DNA of 37,209 nucleotides from Actinomycetota bacterium (GCA_030682655.1 JAUXNU010000056.1:1-37209); one strand, 5' to 3'. Shown: positions 7,699 to 17,447, numbered from the stretch's first letter. The notes: generated by a model from the letters alone, not told the origin. Program-made: numbers and translations.

Positions 7699-10600
7699 AT
7701 GACCCTCGGCAGACGTCATCTCACTCGAATCCTCGCCCTTGCGGTAGTCCTGATGATCTCCTCGGGGGCTGCAACGGCTTTCGCGGGCGATCCCCCCGCC
7801 GCCCCTGCGACCGTCCGCAGCATCGACTTCGAGTCGGCCATCCCTTCGGACATGAGCATCTGGGGCATCGTCTACACCTTCCCGCCGAAGGACCCCACCG
7901 CCTGGTGGGGGAGGATCACCAACCGCAAGTACGCGGGCAGCTACGGCCTGTGGTGCGCGGGAAACGTGTCGGCCAACTGGACCACCTACGGCGGCAAGTA
8001 CCCGGAGCGCACCCGCGGCATCGCCGACCTCTACCTGCCCCAGCTCGCCGACTACTACTCCTCGGAGTTCTCCTACTACTACTCCATGCCCAGCTACGGC
8101 CTGTACGACTCCAGCTCGTTCAACCCTATGTGGTACTCCGAGGCCGACCCGACCGAGAGGGACACGCATCCCTTCCGGCCGACCACGAAGTACGCGGCCT
8201 GGTCGCAGGACAGGTGGAACCTCTCCGCCACCGGCAACGACGTCAACCTCTCTCGGGAGTCGGGCTACTTCCGGTTCCAGTTCGTCGACAACGGCGAGGG
8301 CTATCTGCAGACCCCGACCACCGGCGAGGGTGCGACGGTGGACAACCTCGTGGTGACGGGCTACAAGTACGGCCCCGTGCGCACGCTCACCGGCACTCGG
8401 TCCACCGGCCAGGTCGTCCTGAACTGGCTGCGTCCGTACCGTTCGACGGCATCGGTCACGCTCGAGGAGCGCTCGATCACCTACCGCGTATGGCGCCGCC
8501 AGAAGCTGCCGACAGTCGGCGCCTGGGCCGAACTCACTGCGGCGCCGCTCCCTGATGGCACGCTTTCGTTCACTGATACGGCCGCTCTCCCGTTGTCCAC
8601 GACTCAGGAGTACCGTGTTCACGCATACGACGCCGCGGGATCGACGTATGGCGCGCCCGTCTCTGCAAGTGTCGTGATCTCGTCCGACAGCACGCCCCCG
8701 GTGCCGTCGGACAACGTCGTGGCCACTTACACGTCTGCGGCCGTGATCGCCTTGAGCGCCACCGACGTCGGCGGTTCAGGCGTCGCTTCGATCTCGTACT
8801 CCCTCAACGGCGCGGGGACCGTGACGGTCGCTGGCGCGAGCGCGACCGTGAACGTGTCCGCCAACGGGAACCATTCGCTCGTCTACTGGGCGACCGACGT
8901 AGCCGGCAACAAGTCGCAGAATGTCACACGCACGTTCCGCGTCGACACGATGGCGCCGACCGTCTCCGACGACTGGAAGGCGCTGTACACCGGCCCGGCG
9001 ACCGTCAAGATCACGTTCTCTGACGCCCTGTCGAGCCCGTCCACGGTCACCTACGTGCTCGACGGTGCCGCTCCGGTGTCCTCGGCCAGCTCGCCGCTCT
9101 CGGTGGCAATTGTCGGTGAGGGGACGCACACGCTGGTCTACTCGGCGACCGACGCTCTGGGCAACAAGTCTTCGACGGTCACGCGCGACCTGCGAATCGA
9201 CAGCACTCCCCCGGTGCCGTCGGACAACGTTGTGGCCACCTACACGTCTGCGGCGGTGATCGCCTTGAGCGCCACCGACGTCGGCGGATCAGGCGTCGCG
9301 TCGATCTCGTACTCGCTCAACGGCGCGGGGACTGTCACGGTCGCCGGCGCGAGCGCGACCGTGAACGTGTCCGCCAACGGGAACCATTCGCTCGTCTACT
9401 GGGTCACCGACGTGGCCGGCAACAAGTCTCAGAACATCACGCGCACGTTCCGAGTCGACACGACGGCACCGACAGTCTCAGACGATTGGAAGGCGCTGTA
9501 CACCGGCCCGGCGACCGTCAAGATCACATTCTCCGACGCGCTGTCTAGCCCATCAACCGTCACCTACGTGCTCGACAGCGCCGCCCCGGTGTCCTCGGCC
9601 AGCTCACCGCTCTCGGTGGCTATCGCCGGTGAGGGGACGCATACCCTTGTCTACTCGGCGACCGACGCTCTGGGCAACAAGTCTTCGACGGTCACGCGCA
9701 ACCTGCGAATCGACAGCACTCCCCCGGTGCCGTCGGATGACGCGAACACGCAGGCCGCGTACGAAGGGCAGGCTACGATTCATCTGTCCGCCACGGATAC
9801 CGGTGGGTCCGGCGTCGCTTCGATATCGTATCGATGGGACACAGGCAACGTTCAGACCGTGGCAGCGAGCACTGCGACAGTGACGCGCACGACGGCCGGC
9901 CCGATTACACTTGAATACTGGGCGACCGACGCGGCTGGCAACGTGTGCAGCCACGTGCTCAGGGCGATCTCGATCGTCGCGCCACCGGTGACCGAGCCTG
10001 CTACTGCCGAGCGGATCGCCGATGACACGCGGTTCTCCACCGCAGTCGAGATAGCCAAGGAGTCGTGCGATCCGGATGGCAACGGGACGTGGCCGGGCAT
10101 CACGCACGTGATCGTCGCGAGCGGGGACGACCGGGCGGCAGCCGATCCACTGGCGGCCGCGGGGCTGTGTTGGGCCTACGATGCGCCACTGTTCCTCGTG
10201 AGCGCAAGGTCGACGCCCGGCGAGGTCAAGGCGGCGATCAGGCAGATCGCCGTGGCGCGTTCCGAGAGGATCACGATACACGTCGTTGGCGGGCCGGCGT
10301 CTGTACCCGACGCGCGAATCTCTGACATCGTGGGATACATGGGAACAGCGCAGTTCGCTCCAAGCGATCGTGTGCTGTCCACCGGCGGACGCTACGATCT
10401 TTCCCGTGCGATTGCGTTGCGAATGAAGAGCGTGGCCGATTCGACTCCAGGCAAGACGATGGCGTCTGCCGTGCTGATCGCCAATGGCGCCGACTCGACG
10501 AAGTTCTTCGACGCTCTCGCCTTGTCGCCGATCTCGGCCCGTATCGGAGCTCCGATACTGCTCGTGAGTGCGACTGAGGTGCCGTCGGCGACGTCTTCGG

Positions 10601-10995
10601 CCATCGCGACGTTGAAGCCGACGACCAAGATCGTCGGTGGCGGTCCAAACACGGTTTCTGAGACGGTCCGTGCGAAGCTCGGAGCCGTGCGGTGGTCTGA
10701 TGCCAACCGCTACAGCACCGCGACCACTATCGCCAAGAAGGCGATCGACGAGAAGCACTGGCTGTCGGCCAGTGTCGTTGGGGTGGCGGCCAAGCTGCCC
10801 GACGCGCTCACCGGCGGGAGCATGGTCGGACGCTCGGGCGGTGTGCTATTGCTGACCGACACGGCCAAGCTGTCGTCAGATACCGCGACGTTCCTGAAGG
10901 CCCGGAAGGGCTCAGTGACCACGTGCTACGTTCTTGGAGGAGAGAAGTCGGTCTTGCCGTCCGTAAGGACTGCAATCAACAACGTTCTCAAGTAG
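7699..10995 (+). CDS. surface protein: shared N-domain, Ig-like repeats, CWB2 anchor
   Basis: The product is 1098 aa. A Sec signal (to about residue 30) is followed by an aromatic-rich N-terminal domain (about 35-240) with a jelly-roll-like look (IDFES, SYGLWCAGN) that is almost identical to that of the next gene. A fibronectin-III-like region follows (about 240-330). Two tandem 171-residue units (about 330-671) come next, each holding two Ig-like modules of the kind with a conserved YxATDxxGN motif (OmpL47-like); a fifth, more diverged module runs to about 760. The C-terminal part (about 770-1098) is a CWB2 domain that in Firmicutes binds anionic wall polymers noncovalently. Marker motifs are RFSTA, ANGADSTKFFDALALSP, VVGGPASV and RYSTA. 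It is probably an exposed adhesin or wall-structure protein; the substrate is unknown. Confidence 0.88.
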   Translation: MTLGRRHLTRILALAVVLMISSGAATAFAGDPPAAPATVRSIDFESAIPSDMSIWGIVYTFPPKDPTAWWGRITNRKYAGSYGLWCAGNVSANWTTYGGKYPERTRGIADLYLPQLADYYSSEFSYYYSMPSYGLYDSSSFNPMWYSEADPTERDTHPFRPTTKYAAWSQDRWNLSATGNDVNLSRESGYFRFQFVDNGEGYLQTPTTGEGATVDNLVVTGYKYGPVRTLTGTRSTGQVVLNWLRPYRSTASVTLEERSITYRVWRRQKLPTVGAWAELTAAPLPDGTLSFTDTAALPLSTTQEYRVHAYDAAGSTYGAPVSASVVISSDSTPPVPSDNVVATYTSAAVIALSATDVGGSGVASISYSLNGAGTVTVAGASATVNVSANGNHSLVYWATDVAGNKSQNVTRTFRVDTMAPTVSDDWKALYTGPATVKITFSDALSSPSTVTYVLDGAAPVSSASSPLSVAIVGEGTHTLVYSATDALGNKSSTVTRDLRIDSTPPVPSDNVVATYTSAAVIALSATDVGGSGVASISYSLNGAGTVTVAGASATVNVSANGNHSLVYWVTDVAGNKSQNITRTFRVDTTAPTVSDDWKALYTGPATVKITFSDALSSPSTVTYVLDSAAPVSSASSPLSVAIAGEGTHTLVYSATDALGNKSSTVTRNLRIDSTPPVPSDDANTQAAYEGQATIHLSATDTGGSGVASISYRWDTGNVQTVAASTATVTRTTAGPITLEYWATDAAGNVCSHVLRAISIVAPPVTEPATAERIADDTRFSTAVEIAKESCDPDGNGTWPGITHVIVASGDDRAAADPLAAAGLCWAYDAPLFLVSARSTPGEVKAAIRQIAVARSERITIHVVGGPASVPDARISDIVGYMGTAQFAPSDRVLSTGGRYDLSRAIALRMKSVADSTPGKTMASAVLIANGADSTKFFDALALSPISARIGAPILLVSATEVPSATSSAIATLKPTTKIVGGGPNTVSETVRAKLGAVRWSDANRYSTATTIAKKAIDEKHWLSASVVGVAAKLPDALTGGSMVGRSGGVLLLTDTAKLSSDTATFLKARKGSVTTCYVLGGEKSVLPSVRTAINNVLK
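7802..8493 (+). repeat. 692-bp direct repeat, copy 1 (shared N-terminal domain)
   Basis: This segment aligns without gaps to 11114-11805, offset 3312 bp. In the 240 nt from 7861 I count about 10 differences. It encodes the shared N-terminal domain of two neighbouring surface proteins and ends in the middle of the fibronectin-like region, after which the genes diverge. Recent duplication or gene conversion is the likely cause. Confidence 0.9.
8688..9713 (+). repeat. two tandem 513-bp repeats encoding Ig-like module pairs
   Basis: Units 8688-9200 and 9201-9713 are nearly identical in sequence and in frame (171 codons each). A third unit starts at 9714 with the same 25 or so bases and then diverges. 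Each unit encodes two Ig-like modules of about 85 residues. The near identity points to recent unequal recombination. Confidence 0.9.
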
Positions 10996-11013
10996 AGCAA
11001 CGAAGGAAGTGTC

Positions 11014-13014
11014 ATGATGTCACCTTGGATTCGAGCCCGTATCGTCGTACTTGTGGTCCTCGCGATGCTTGTCGCAGGAGTGCAGACGGCCTACGCCGCC
11101 GCACCTCCTACGACCCCTGCGACCGTCCGCAGCATCGACTTCGAGTCCGCCATCCCTTCGGACATGAGCATCTGGGGAGTCGTCTACACCTTCCCGCCGA
11201 AGGACCCCACCGCCTGGTGGGGGAGGATCACCAACCGCAAGTACGCGGGCAGCTACGGTCTGTGGTGCGCGGGCAACATGCCTGCCAACTGGACCACCTA
11301 CGGCGGCAAGTACCCGGAGCGCACCCGCGGCATCGCTGACCTCTACCTGCCCCAGCTCGCCGACTACTACTCCTCGGAGTTCTCCTACTACTACTCCATG
11401 CCGAACTACGGCCTGTACGACTCCAGCTCGTTCAACCCCATGTGGTATTCCGAGGCAGACCCGACCGACAGGGACACGAACCCGTTCAGGCCGACCACGA
11501 AGTACGCGGAGTGGTCGCAGGACAAGTGGAACCTCTCCAACGTCGGCAACGACGTCAACCTCTCGCGGGAGTCGGGCTACTTCCGATTCCAGTTCGTCGA
11601 CAACGGCGAGGGCTATCTGCAGACCCCGACCACCGGCGAGGGCGCGACGGTGGACAACATCGTGGTGACGGGCTACAAGTACGGTCCGGTACGCACGCTC
11701 ACCGGCACGCCCTCGACCGGCCAGGTCGTACTGAACTGGCTGCGACCCTACCGCGCCGCAGGTGCGACCACGCTTGAGGAGCGCTCCATCACCTACCGGG
11801 TGTGGCGCGCCTACGATGTGGTCAATCCGTCGTGGACGGAACTCACCACGGTTCGGCTCACGAGCCCGACGTTCACGGACAGCACAGTCGCGGAGGGCAC
11901 CCGATACCGCTACATCGTCCAGGCGTGGGACGATGGGACCGGTATCGGCTACGGATCGACCACACAGGTCATTGTCACCGCGAGCGGGGGAGGCGGTGGC
12001 ACGCTGCCTCCGACCGAGGTCGACCGTCTGGCAAGTGACACCCGCTTCTCCACGGCGATAGCTATAGCTCGCGAGGGATTCGACTCGGATCCGGTCGCTG
12101 CCGGCACGCAGTGGACGAGTGTCAAGGACGTAATCATCGCATCGGGCGAGGATCGTGCCGCGGCGGATCCGCTCGCTGCGTCCGGGCTCTGTGGCGCGTA
12201 CGATGCGCCACTGTTCCTGGTCAAGGAGGGTTCGACGCCAAGCGAAGTCAAGATCGCGCTCAAGGAGATAGTCACTCAGAACGGCACTGTGACTGTCCAC
12301 ATCGTTGGCGGGCCGGCATCGGTTTCTGACTCCCGCTACAACGAACTCGTGTCATACGTCGGCTCCGGCAAGCTCATCAAGGATCGCCTGCTTTCGACAG
12401 GCACTCGCTATGATATGGCCCGGGCCATTGCTGAGCGCATGAGGTCGCTCAACGGTGGCGTTCCGCCCTCGGCTGTTCTTGTTGCCAATGGTGCGGATCC
12501 CGCGAAGTTCTTTGACGCCCTTGCGCTCTCGCCGATTGCGGCGAGCAAGGGCTACCCGATCCTGCTCGTGAGCGCCACAGGCGTGCCTTCCTCCACCGAG
12601 TGGTGCGTCAAGACCTACAAGCCGTCGAAGGTCATCATCGGCGGTGGGCCAGCGACCGTTGGTAGCTCCGTGAAGTCGCGGCTCAAGACGCTTGCTGGCG
12701 TCACTCCAGAGCAGTGGTACGGGAAGACGAAGTACACCACCGCGCAGGTCATCGCGGACAATGCCGTTTCACGCGGCTATCTCACGCGCAGCGCGGTCGG
12801 CATCGCGGCGAAGCTGCCGGATGCGCTTACCGGCGGATCGGTCATCGGCAGGTTCAGCGGCGTGCTGCTCATAACGCCTGGTGACGCGCTTGCGGGCAAC
12901 GTCAGCACGTGGCTTACTGCGCACAAGGCCGAGATACACAACTGCTACGTCTTCGGCGGGACTGCTTCGGTCAAGCCGACTGTGTTGACGGCCATCACGA
13001 ACAAGCTCAAGTAG
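11014..13014 (+). CDS. surface protein: shared N-domain, FN3-like module, CWB2 anchor
   Basis: The product is 666 aa. It starts at ATG 11014, though ATG 11017 is equally possible and slightly better spaced from GAAGGAAG. A signal peptide ending near YAAA is followed by the same N-terminal domain as the gene before it (about residues 35-235), a fibronectin-III-like module (about 235-320), a Gly-rich linker (SGGGGGTLPP), and a CWB2 domain (about 335-666). Unlike its neighbour it lacks the tandem Ig-like repeats, so it is a short version of the same surface protein. It lies 18 nt downstream of its paralogue and is followed by a strong terminator, so the two genes probably form one transcript. 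Binding target unknown. Confidence 0.88.
   Translation: MMSPWIRARIVVLVVLAMLVAGVQTAYAAAPPTTPATVRSIDFESAIPSDMSIWGVVYTFPPKDPTAWWGRITNRKYAGSYGLWCAGNMPANWTTYGGKYPERTRGIADLYLPQLADYYSSEFSYYYSMPNYGLYDSSSFNPMWYSEADPTDRDTNPFRPTTKYAEWSQDKWNLSNVGNDVNLSRESGYFRFQFVDNGEGYLQTPTTGEGATVDNIVVTGYKYGPVRTLTGTPSTGQVVLNWLRPYRAAGATTLEERSITYRVWRAYDVVNPSWTELTTVRLTSPTFTDSTVAEGTRYRYIVQAWDDGTGIGYGSTTQVIVTASGGGGGTLPPTEVDRLASDTRFSTAIAIAREGFDSDPVAAGTQWTSVKDVIIASGEDRAAADPLAASGLCGAYDAPLFLVKEGSTPSEVKIALKEIVTQNGTVTVHIVGGPASVSDSRYNELVSYVGSGKLIKDRLLSTGTRYDMARAIAERMRSLNGGVPPSAVLVANGADPAKFFDALALSPIAASKGYPILLVSATGVPSSTEWCVKTYKPSKVIIGGGPATVGSSVKSRLKTLAGVTPEQWYGKTKYTTAQVIADNAVSRGYLTRSAVGIAAKLPDALTGGSVIGRFSGVLLITPGDALAGNVSTWLTAHKAEIHNCYVFGGTASVKPTVLTAITNKLK
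11114..11805 (+). repeat. 692-bp direct repeat, copy 2 (shared N-terminal domain)
   Basis: Second copy of the segment at 7802-8493, same orientation and frame, no gaps seen. Confidence 0.9.
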
Positions 13015-13058
13015 CGAGGTTCGTGCGGCGGCATCAGCCGCTCGCGATACCGCTTTCG

Positions 13059-13092
13059 AGAGGCGCGCCCATGTGGCGCGCCTCTTCCTTTG
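13059..13092 (+). terminator. rho-independent terminator after the paired surface genes
   Basis: A perfect 11-bp stem, AGAGGCGCGCC (13059-13069) with GGCGCGCCTCT (13075-13085), a CATGT loop, and a T-rich tail (TTCCTTTG). This is the clearest intrinsic terminator in the window. Confidence 0.88.
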
Positions 13093-13224
13093 TGCCGACG
13101 AACTGCCGGAATCGACCGTTGGAACGCCCTCCATCGCCCCAGAATAGCCACTTAGCGACGTCATTCATCGGATTTGGCGTCCTTCTGTCCCATGCGACAC
13201 ACTAATCGGCGCTCAGAGGCCGAT

Positions 13225-13247
13225 GAACGGTATAGGGAAAGCCGTTC
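13225..13247 (+). promoter_or_regulatory. inverted repeat overlapping a -10-like element before the S8 protease gene
   Basis: GAACGG (13225-13230) and CCGTTC (13242-13247) form a 6-bp inverted repeat around TATAGG, a -10-like hexamer. The start codon is 18 nt further on. No well-spaced -35 is seen, so both the promoter and operator readings are tentative. Nothing else is seen between the terminator at 13092 and this site. Confidence 0.25.
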
Positions 13248-13264
13248 AGCGGAAGTGAAGCGCC

Positions 13265-16200
13265 ATGTACACCAGCAAGACATCCGCTCGTCTGGTCGGG
13301 GTCGCAGGAGCCATCGCAATCGCGGCCTCACTCGTCTTCGCGGCCCCTGCGACGGCGCGGCTCGTCTCCGACGACAGTGGCGTGAGGTCTGTTCGCTCCG
13401 CGACCGCTCGTCCAGCTCTCCGCAGCTCACACGCGGGCAGCCTCGCCGCCGACCACGTGATTGTCCGATTCGCGTCGCAAGCGGGGGTGGCGGCCACCGC
13501 TCGTCGGCACGGCCTCGACATCGCGACCGACATCCAGCGCGACATCCAGGCCGGCGACTCGGTCTCCGTTGTCTCGGTCCCCGACGGCACCGATGCAGCT
13601 GCCTTCGCAAGCGAACTCGAGCAGGACTCCTCGGTACTGTGGGCTGAGCCCGACTACGTCATGACGGTTGACGCCTACACCTCGACCCCGAACGATCCGG
13701 CGTTCTCGGACACGGCCGACTTCTCCAGCGGTTCGCAGGTCTACCCGGACGCGCGGGCCTGGTGGCTCAAGGACCAGGCAGGGTCCACCAAGGCGAGCCT
13801 GGTGTGGCCGGACCTGGTTCGTGACGGTGCCGCCGGTCATGCGCGTGCGAGCGGCTCCCAGGTCAAGGTCGCCGTCATCGACACCGGCTTCTACTTCAAC
13901 CACCCCGACGCCGGCTCCAACATCGTCGCGGGATACGACTACTTCGAGAGCTACTCCTCGGCCACGGGGTTCGTGACCGACGGCGACGTCACTCCGATCG
14001 ACCCCTCGGCGCCGGGAACCGACATCTTCTCGTCGTCGCACGGGACCTGCATCGCCGGTCAGATCGCCGGAGCGACCGGCAACGGCGGCGGCACGAGCTC
14101 GGTCGGCTACGACAACCAGGTCGTCGTCTACAAGGTGCAGGGCCGCTATATGGAAGCGGGCGGCAGCATCCCGGTCGGCGCGGCGGTCATCTTCACGAGT
14201 CGAGTCGCCGCGGCCATCCGCGGGGCGGCCGATGACGGTGCCCGGGTCATCAACCTCTCGCTGGGGTCCTCGGCATACTCGCAGACGCTGCAGGACGCCA
14301 TCGACTATGCGTACGCGAACGGCGTGCTCGTGGTCGCGGCGGCTGGCAACGGCGGCAACAGCACGCTTTCGTACCCGGCGGCCGGCAACAACGTGCTCGC
14401 GGTGGGAAGCTACGACCTCGCGGGCGCGAGCGGCACCTCGATGGCCCGCAGCACGTTCTCGAACTGGGGCGAAGGCCTCGACCTCATGGCTCCGGGCCGC
14501 ATGATCTACGGCTTCATCCTCCCCGGATGGGACGAGGACGGCGCAGGCACCGACAGCCAGCCCGGATACGCCTGGTGGCAGGGCACGAGCATGGCGTCGC
14601 CGAACGTCGCGGGCATCGCGGCGCTGGTGTGGCGCTTCGTTCCCGATCTCTCCGCCGACGAGGTCGCCGACGTCCTCACCGCCTCCGCCGAGGACATGGG
14701 CGCAGCGGGCTACGACACCGGCACCGGCTACGGCGCGGTGCGGGCGCGCGCGGCAGTCGACGAGCTCGTGCGCCGCTACCCGGTGCTTGCGGCACCGGCG
14801 GTCTCGGCGCCGCAGATCGCGGCCGGGGCGCAGGTCGACATCGAGTGGAGCGCCGTCGGCGGCTACAAGGTGACCTACGACGTGCAGCTCGACGGCGAGA
14901 CCGTCGCGAAGGGCGTCACCGAGCGGAAGCTCTCGCTCCAGCTCGCCGAGGGCGCGCACGTGGTGAGCGTGCAGGCGGTAAGCCCGCGCAACTGGTCCGA
15001 CTCCCGCAGCACGGGCGTCGCAGTCGTCCGGCTCGACACCACGGCTCCAAGCGCGCCGCAGATTTCGGTGAGCGAGTCCTCGGCCAGCTGGATATGCGGC
15101 GAGACGGGAGTGCACGGGCACGAGGTTCGCATCGACGGTGGCGAGATCGTGGCGACGACGGGCCACTGGTACTCGCTCGCGGGGCTCGCGGACGGCGCGC
15201 ACGTGATCGAGGTGCGCACAACGGACGTCGCCGGCAACGTGGGACCGTGGGGCCGCGTTGATGTCGAGTGGCCGCTGCTCGCAGGGCTCGCGGCTCCGAC
15301 CGACGTGGCGCGGGTCGCCTCGGCCACGCGCTTCTCGACCGCCGTCGACATCGCGCGCAAGGCCTTCGACCCGGCCGGTGGCCGGACATGGCCGGGCGTC
15401 ACCGACATCATCATCGCGAGCGGCGAAGACCGCGCCGCGGCGGACCCGCTGGCAGCAAGCGGGCTCGCCTGGGCGTACGACGCGCCGCTCTTCCTCGTGC
15501 GGGCGGACTCCACGCCCGCCGAGGTCATCGCAGCAGTGCGCGAGATAGCGAAGGCAAGCGAGCGCAAGATCGCCGTTCACGTCGTAGGCGGTCCCGCGTC
15601 CGTACCCGACGCTCGTGCGCGCGAGATCGTTGCGGCAGCAGGAGTCGGTGAGTTCCAGCCGACCGACCGGCTACTTGCGACAGGCAACCGCTACGACCTC
15701 GCGCGTGCGATCGCGCTCCGCATGCAGCAGGTCGCGGGTGCAGATGCCGCGAAGGAGCTCCCGGGGACGGTGCTCGTGGCCAACGGCGCCGATCCGGCCA
15801 AGTTCTTCGACGCGCTGGCGCTCTCGCCGATCTCGGCGAACACCGGTGCCCCGATCCTGCTCGTGAGCGGCACGCAGGTCCCGGCGGCGACGCGGTCGGC
15901 GCTAGCGGCGCTGGCGCCCTCGCGTGTGATCGTCGGCGGCGGCCCGAGCACCGTCTCGGGCGCGGTTGTTCGCTCGCTGCAAGCCGAGCGCTGGTCCGGG
16001 GCCACCCGCTACTCCACCGCGATCGCCATCGGCGAGCGCGCCATCGCGGCCGGGATGCTCGAGCCCACCGCGGTCGGCATCGCCGCCAAGCTCCCGGACG
16101 CGCTCTCCGGAGGCAGCATGGTCGGCCGCGCACACGGCATCCTGCTCCTGACCTCCTCGGCAGGGCTCGACCCCGCTACCTCGGCGTGGCTCGAGGCGCA

Positions 16201-16291
16201 CAGCGACGACGTCCGCTCCTGCTACGTCTTCGGCGGCGAGCGCTCGGTCTCGCGCAAGGTCGCGGGCTCCGTCAGCCGCGCGCTGCGGTAG
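13265..16291 (+). CDS. secreted subtilisin-family (S8) protease with CWB2 anchor
   Basis: The product is 1008 aa. A Sec signal peptide (to about residue 32) is followed by an I9-type propeptide (about 60-135, starting ADHVIVRF and ending near WAEPDYV). The S8 catalytic domain has D206 (AVIDTGF), H259 (SSHGTCIAG) and S442 (GTSMASPNVAG), with the oxyanion Asn in AAAGNGGN. About 170 residues of Ig-like modules (about 510-675) lead to a C-terminal CWB2 domain (about 680-1008). The protein is therefore a wall-tethered endopeptidase. It may process other surface proteins of this array, but that is inference. Codon use here is more GC-biased at third positions than in the hydrogenase genes. Its stop is 13 nt from the convergent DUF1016 gene with no terminator between. 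Confidence 0.92.
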   Translation: MYTSKTSARLVGVAGAIAIAASLVFAAPATARLVSDDSGVRSVRSATARPALRSSHAGSLAADHVIVRFASQAGVAATARRHGLDIATDIQRDIQAGDSVSVVSVPDGTDAAAFASELEQDSSVLWAEPDYVMTVDAYTSTPNDPAFSDTADFSSGSQVYPDARAWWLKDQAGSTKASLVWPDLVRDGAAGHARASGSQVKVAVIDTGFYFNHPDAGSNIVAGYDYFESYSSATGFVTDGDVTPIDPSAPGTDIFSSSHGTCIAGQIAGATGNGGGTSSVGYDNQVVVYKVQGRYMEAGGSIPVGAAVIFTSRVAAAIRGAADDGARVINLSLGSSAYSQTLQDAIDYAYANGVLVVAAAGNGGNSTLSYPAAGNNVLAVGSYDLAGASGTSMARSTFSNWGEGLDLMAPGRMIYGFILPGWDEDGAGTDSQPGYAWWQGTSMASPNVAGIAALVWRFVPDLSADEVADVLTASAEDMGAAGYDTGTGYGAVRARAAVDELVRRYPVLAAPAVSAPQIAAGAQVDIEWSAVGGYKVTYDVQLDGETVAKGVTERKLSLQLAEGAHVVSVQAVSPRNWSDSRSTGVAVVRLDTTAPSAPQISVSESSASWICGETGVHGHEVRIDGGEIVATTGHWYSLAGLADGAHVIEVRTTDVAGNVGPWGRVDVEWPLLAGLAAPTDVARVASATRFSTAVDIARKAFDPAGGRTWPGVTDIIIASGEDRAAADPLAASGLAWAYDAPLFLVRADSTPAEVIAAVREIAKASERKIAVHVVGGPASVPDARAREIVAAAGVGEFQPTDRLLATGNRYDLARAIALRMQQVAGADAAKELPGTVLVANGADPAKFFDALALSPISANTGAPILLVSGTQVPAATRSALAALAPSRVIVGGGPSTVSGAVVRSLQAERWSGATRYSTAIAIGERAIAAGMLEPTAVGIAAKLPDALSGGSMVGRAHGILLLTSSAGLDPATSAWLEAHSDDVRSCYVFGGERSVSRKVAGSVSRALR

Positions 16292-16304
16292 CGAGCGCGA
16301 CGCT

Positions 16305-17333
16305 TCATCCTCCGCAGTCAGACGCGCTTCGTGCCGCGATCCGCTCCAATCCCGCGCGCACCTCGCCGGTCAGGTACTGCGCTGCCCGAACCTCGCCCGA
16401 GTCCAGTCCCAAGAGTGCGACCTGTTCCGGCCCCTTCTCGGTGCACAGAATCAGCCCAATAGGTGCCGAGTCACCAGCATGTCGCTGATGGCGGTCGAGC
16501 CAGCGCAGGTACAGCAACATCTGCCCGTAGTCGCCCGGCTCGAGCGGGCGCGTCTTGAGCTCAAGGCCGACGTAGCACCGCATGGTGATGTGGTATAGGA
16601 GCAGATCGAGCCGGTAGTCGCGCCCATCGACGGTCATGCGCTTCTGGCGCTCCACGAATGCGAAGCCGACGCCCAATTCGAGCAAGAAGCGCTGCATCTC
16701 ATCGAGGATCGCACGCTCCAAGTCTGCTTCGCTATGTTTCCTTGCCAGGCTGAGGAAGTCGAGCACGTATGGGTCGTGGAAGGCGAGAGAAGGCTCGACG
16801 GTGCCGGTGGCGGCAAGCAACTCGAGATCGGCCGCGAGGCCTTCAGTGGAGCCTCCTGCGGCGAGAGTGCGCTCGTAGAGTTTGGCGGCGATCTTGGCGC
16901 GCAGGGTTCGCTTGGACCACCGCTCGTGCACGCAGAATGCGAGGTAGAAGTCGCGTTTGGGCTGGTCGGAGATGGTGAGGAGTTCGGTGATGTTCGTCCA
17001 CGTCAATATTCTCGCCAGTGGCGAGAATATCTCGGCCTCGGGATACAGTTCGGCGGCTCGCATCATTCTGAAGATGTTCTGCCAACTGTACCCTCGCCCG
17101 TAGCGCTCGGTCAGTCGAGCCGCCAGGCGCTTCACGATGTCCTGCCCGTACGCCGCGCGCTCCCCGCCCAGGACTTCCTCACGCACGCGCTTGCCGATGC
17201 CCCAATAGAGCATGACGAGTTCGCTGTTGACCGAAGCGGCTGCGCGCTGACGAGCGCTGTCGATGAGGTCGGCGACATCGCCGAAGAGAGTGTCGTCGAC
17301 GGGCGTCACCGCTCTCAGATCATCGTTACCCAT
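16305..17333 (-). CDS. DUF1016/YhcG-family PD-(D/E)XK nuclease-like protein
   Basis: The product is 342 aa on the opposite strand to everything around it. The chosen start at 17333 (MGNDDLR) has AAAAGGG about 12 nt upstream; an in-frame ATG at 17438 would add 35 residues with no family resemblance. The N-terminal half is the DUF1016 helical domain (WGIGKRVREEV, LTERYGRGYSWQNIFRM, ITELLTI). The C-terminal half carries a PD-(D/E)XK-like core, with DLLLYH followed by YVGLELKTR supplying the Asp and ExK positions. Members occur in restriction-modification and defence-type accessory islands; a specific role here is unproven. Its last 20 codons are duplicated upstream at 17448-17506. Confidence 0.88.
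   Translation of the reverse strand: MGNDDLRAVTPVDDTLFGDVADLIDSARQRAAASVNSELVMLYWGIGKRVREEVLGGERAAYGQDIVKRLAARLTERYGRGYSWQNIFRMMRAAELYPEAEIFSPLARILTWTNITELLTISDQPKRDFYLAFCVHERWSKRTLRAKIAAKLYERTLAAGGSTEGLAADLELLAATGTVEPSLAFHDPYVLDFLSLARKHSEADLERAILDEMQRFLLELGVGFAFVERQKRMTVDGRDYRLDLLLYHITMRCYVGLELKTRPLEPGDYGQMLLYLRWLDRHQRHAGDSAPIGLILCTEKGPEQVALLGLDSGEVRAAQYLTGEVRAGLERIAARSASDCGG
16316..16374. repeat. 59-bp exact direct repeat, copy 1 (3' end of DUF1016 gene)
   Basis: Identical by eye to 17448-17506, offset 1132 bp. This copy is coding, inside the last codons of the intact DUF1016 gene. Confidence 0.9.
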
Positions 17334-17447
17334 CCTGTCGCCCTTTTGTTCGGAGGTACGCGTCGATTCGTGTGCGCGGTGCGACACTACAGAGATGGCC
17401 TTACCGGAATCTGAGCAGAGTCCAACGGCGGCTGGCACCGCGCTGGG

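Noticed and set aside
13427-15580. 717-codon antisense frame opposite the S8 protease
   Set aside because: It lies wholly opposite a gene with clear catalytic motifs; the composition (Arg, Val, His rich) is typical of antisense shadows.
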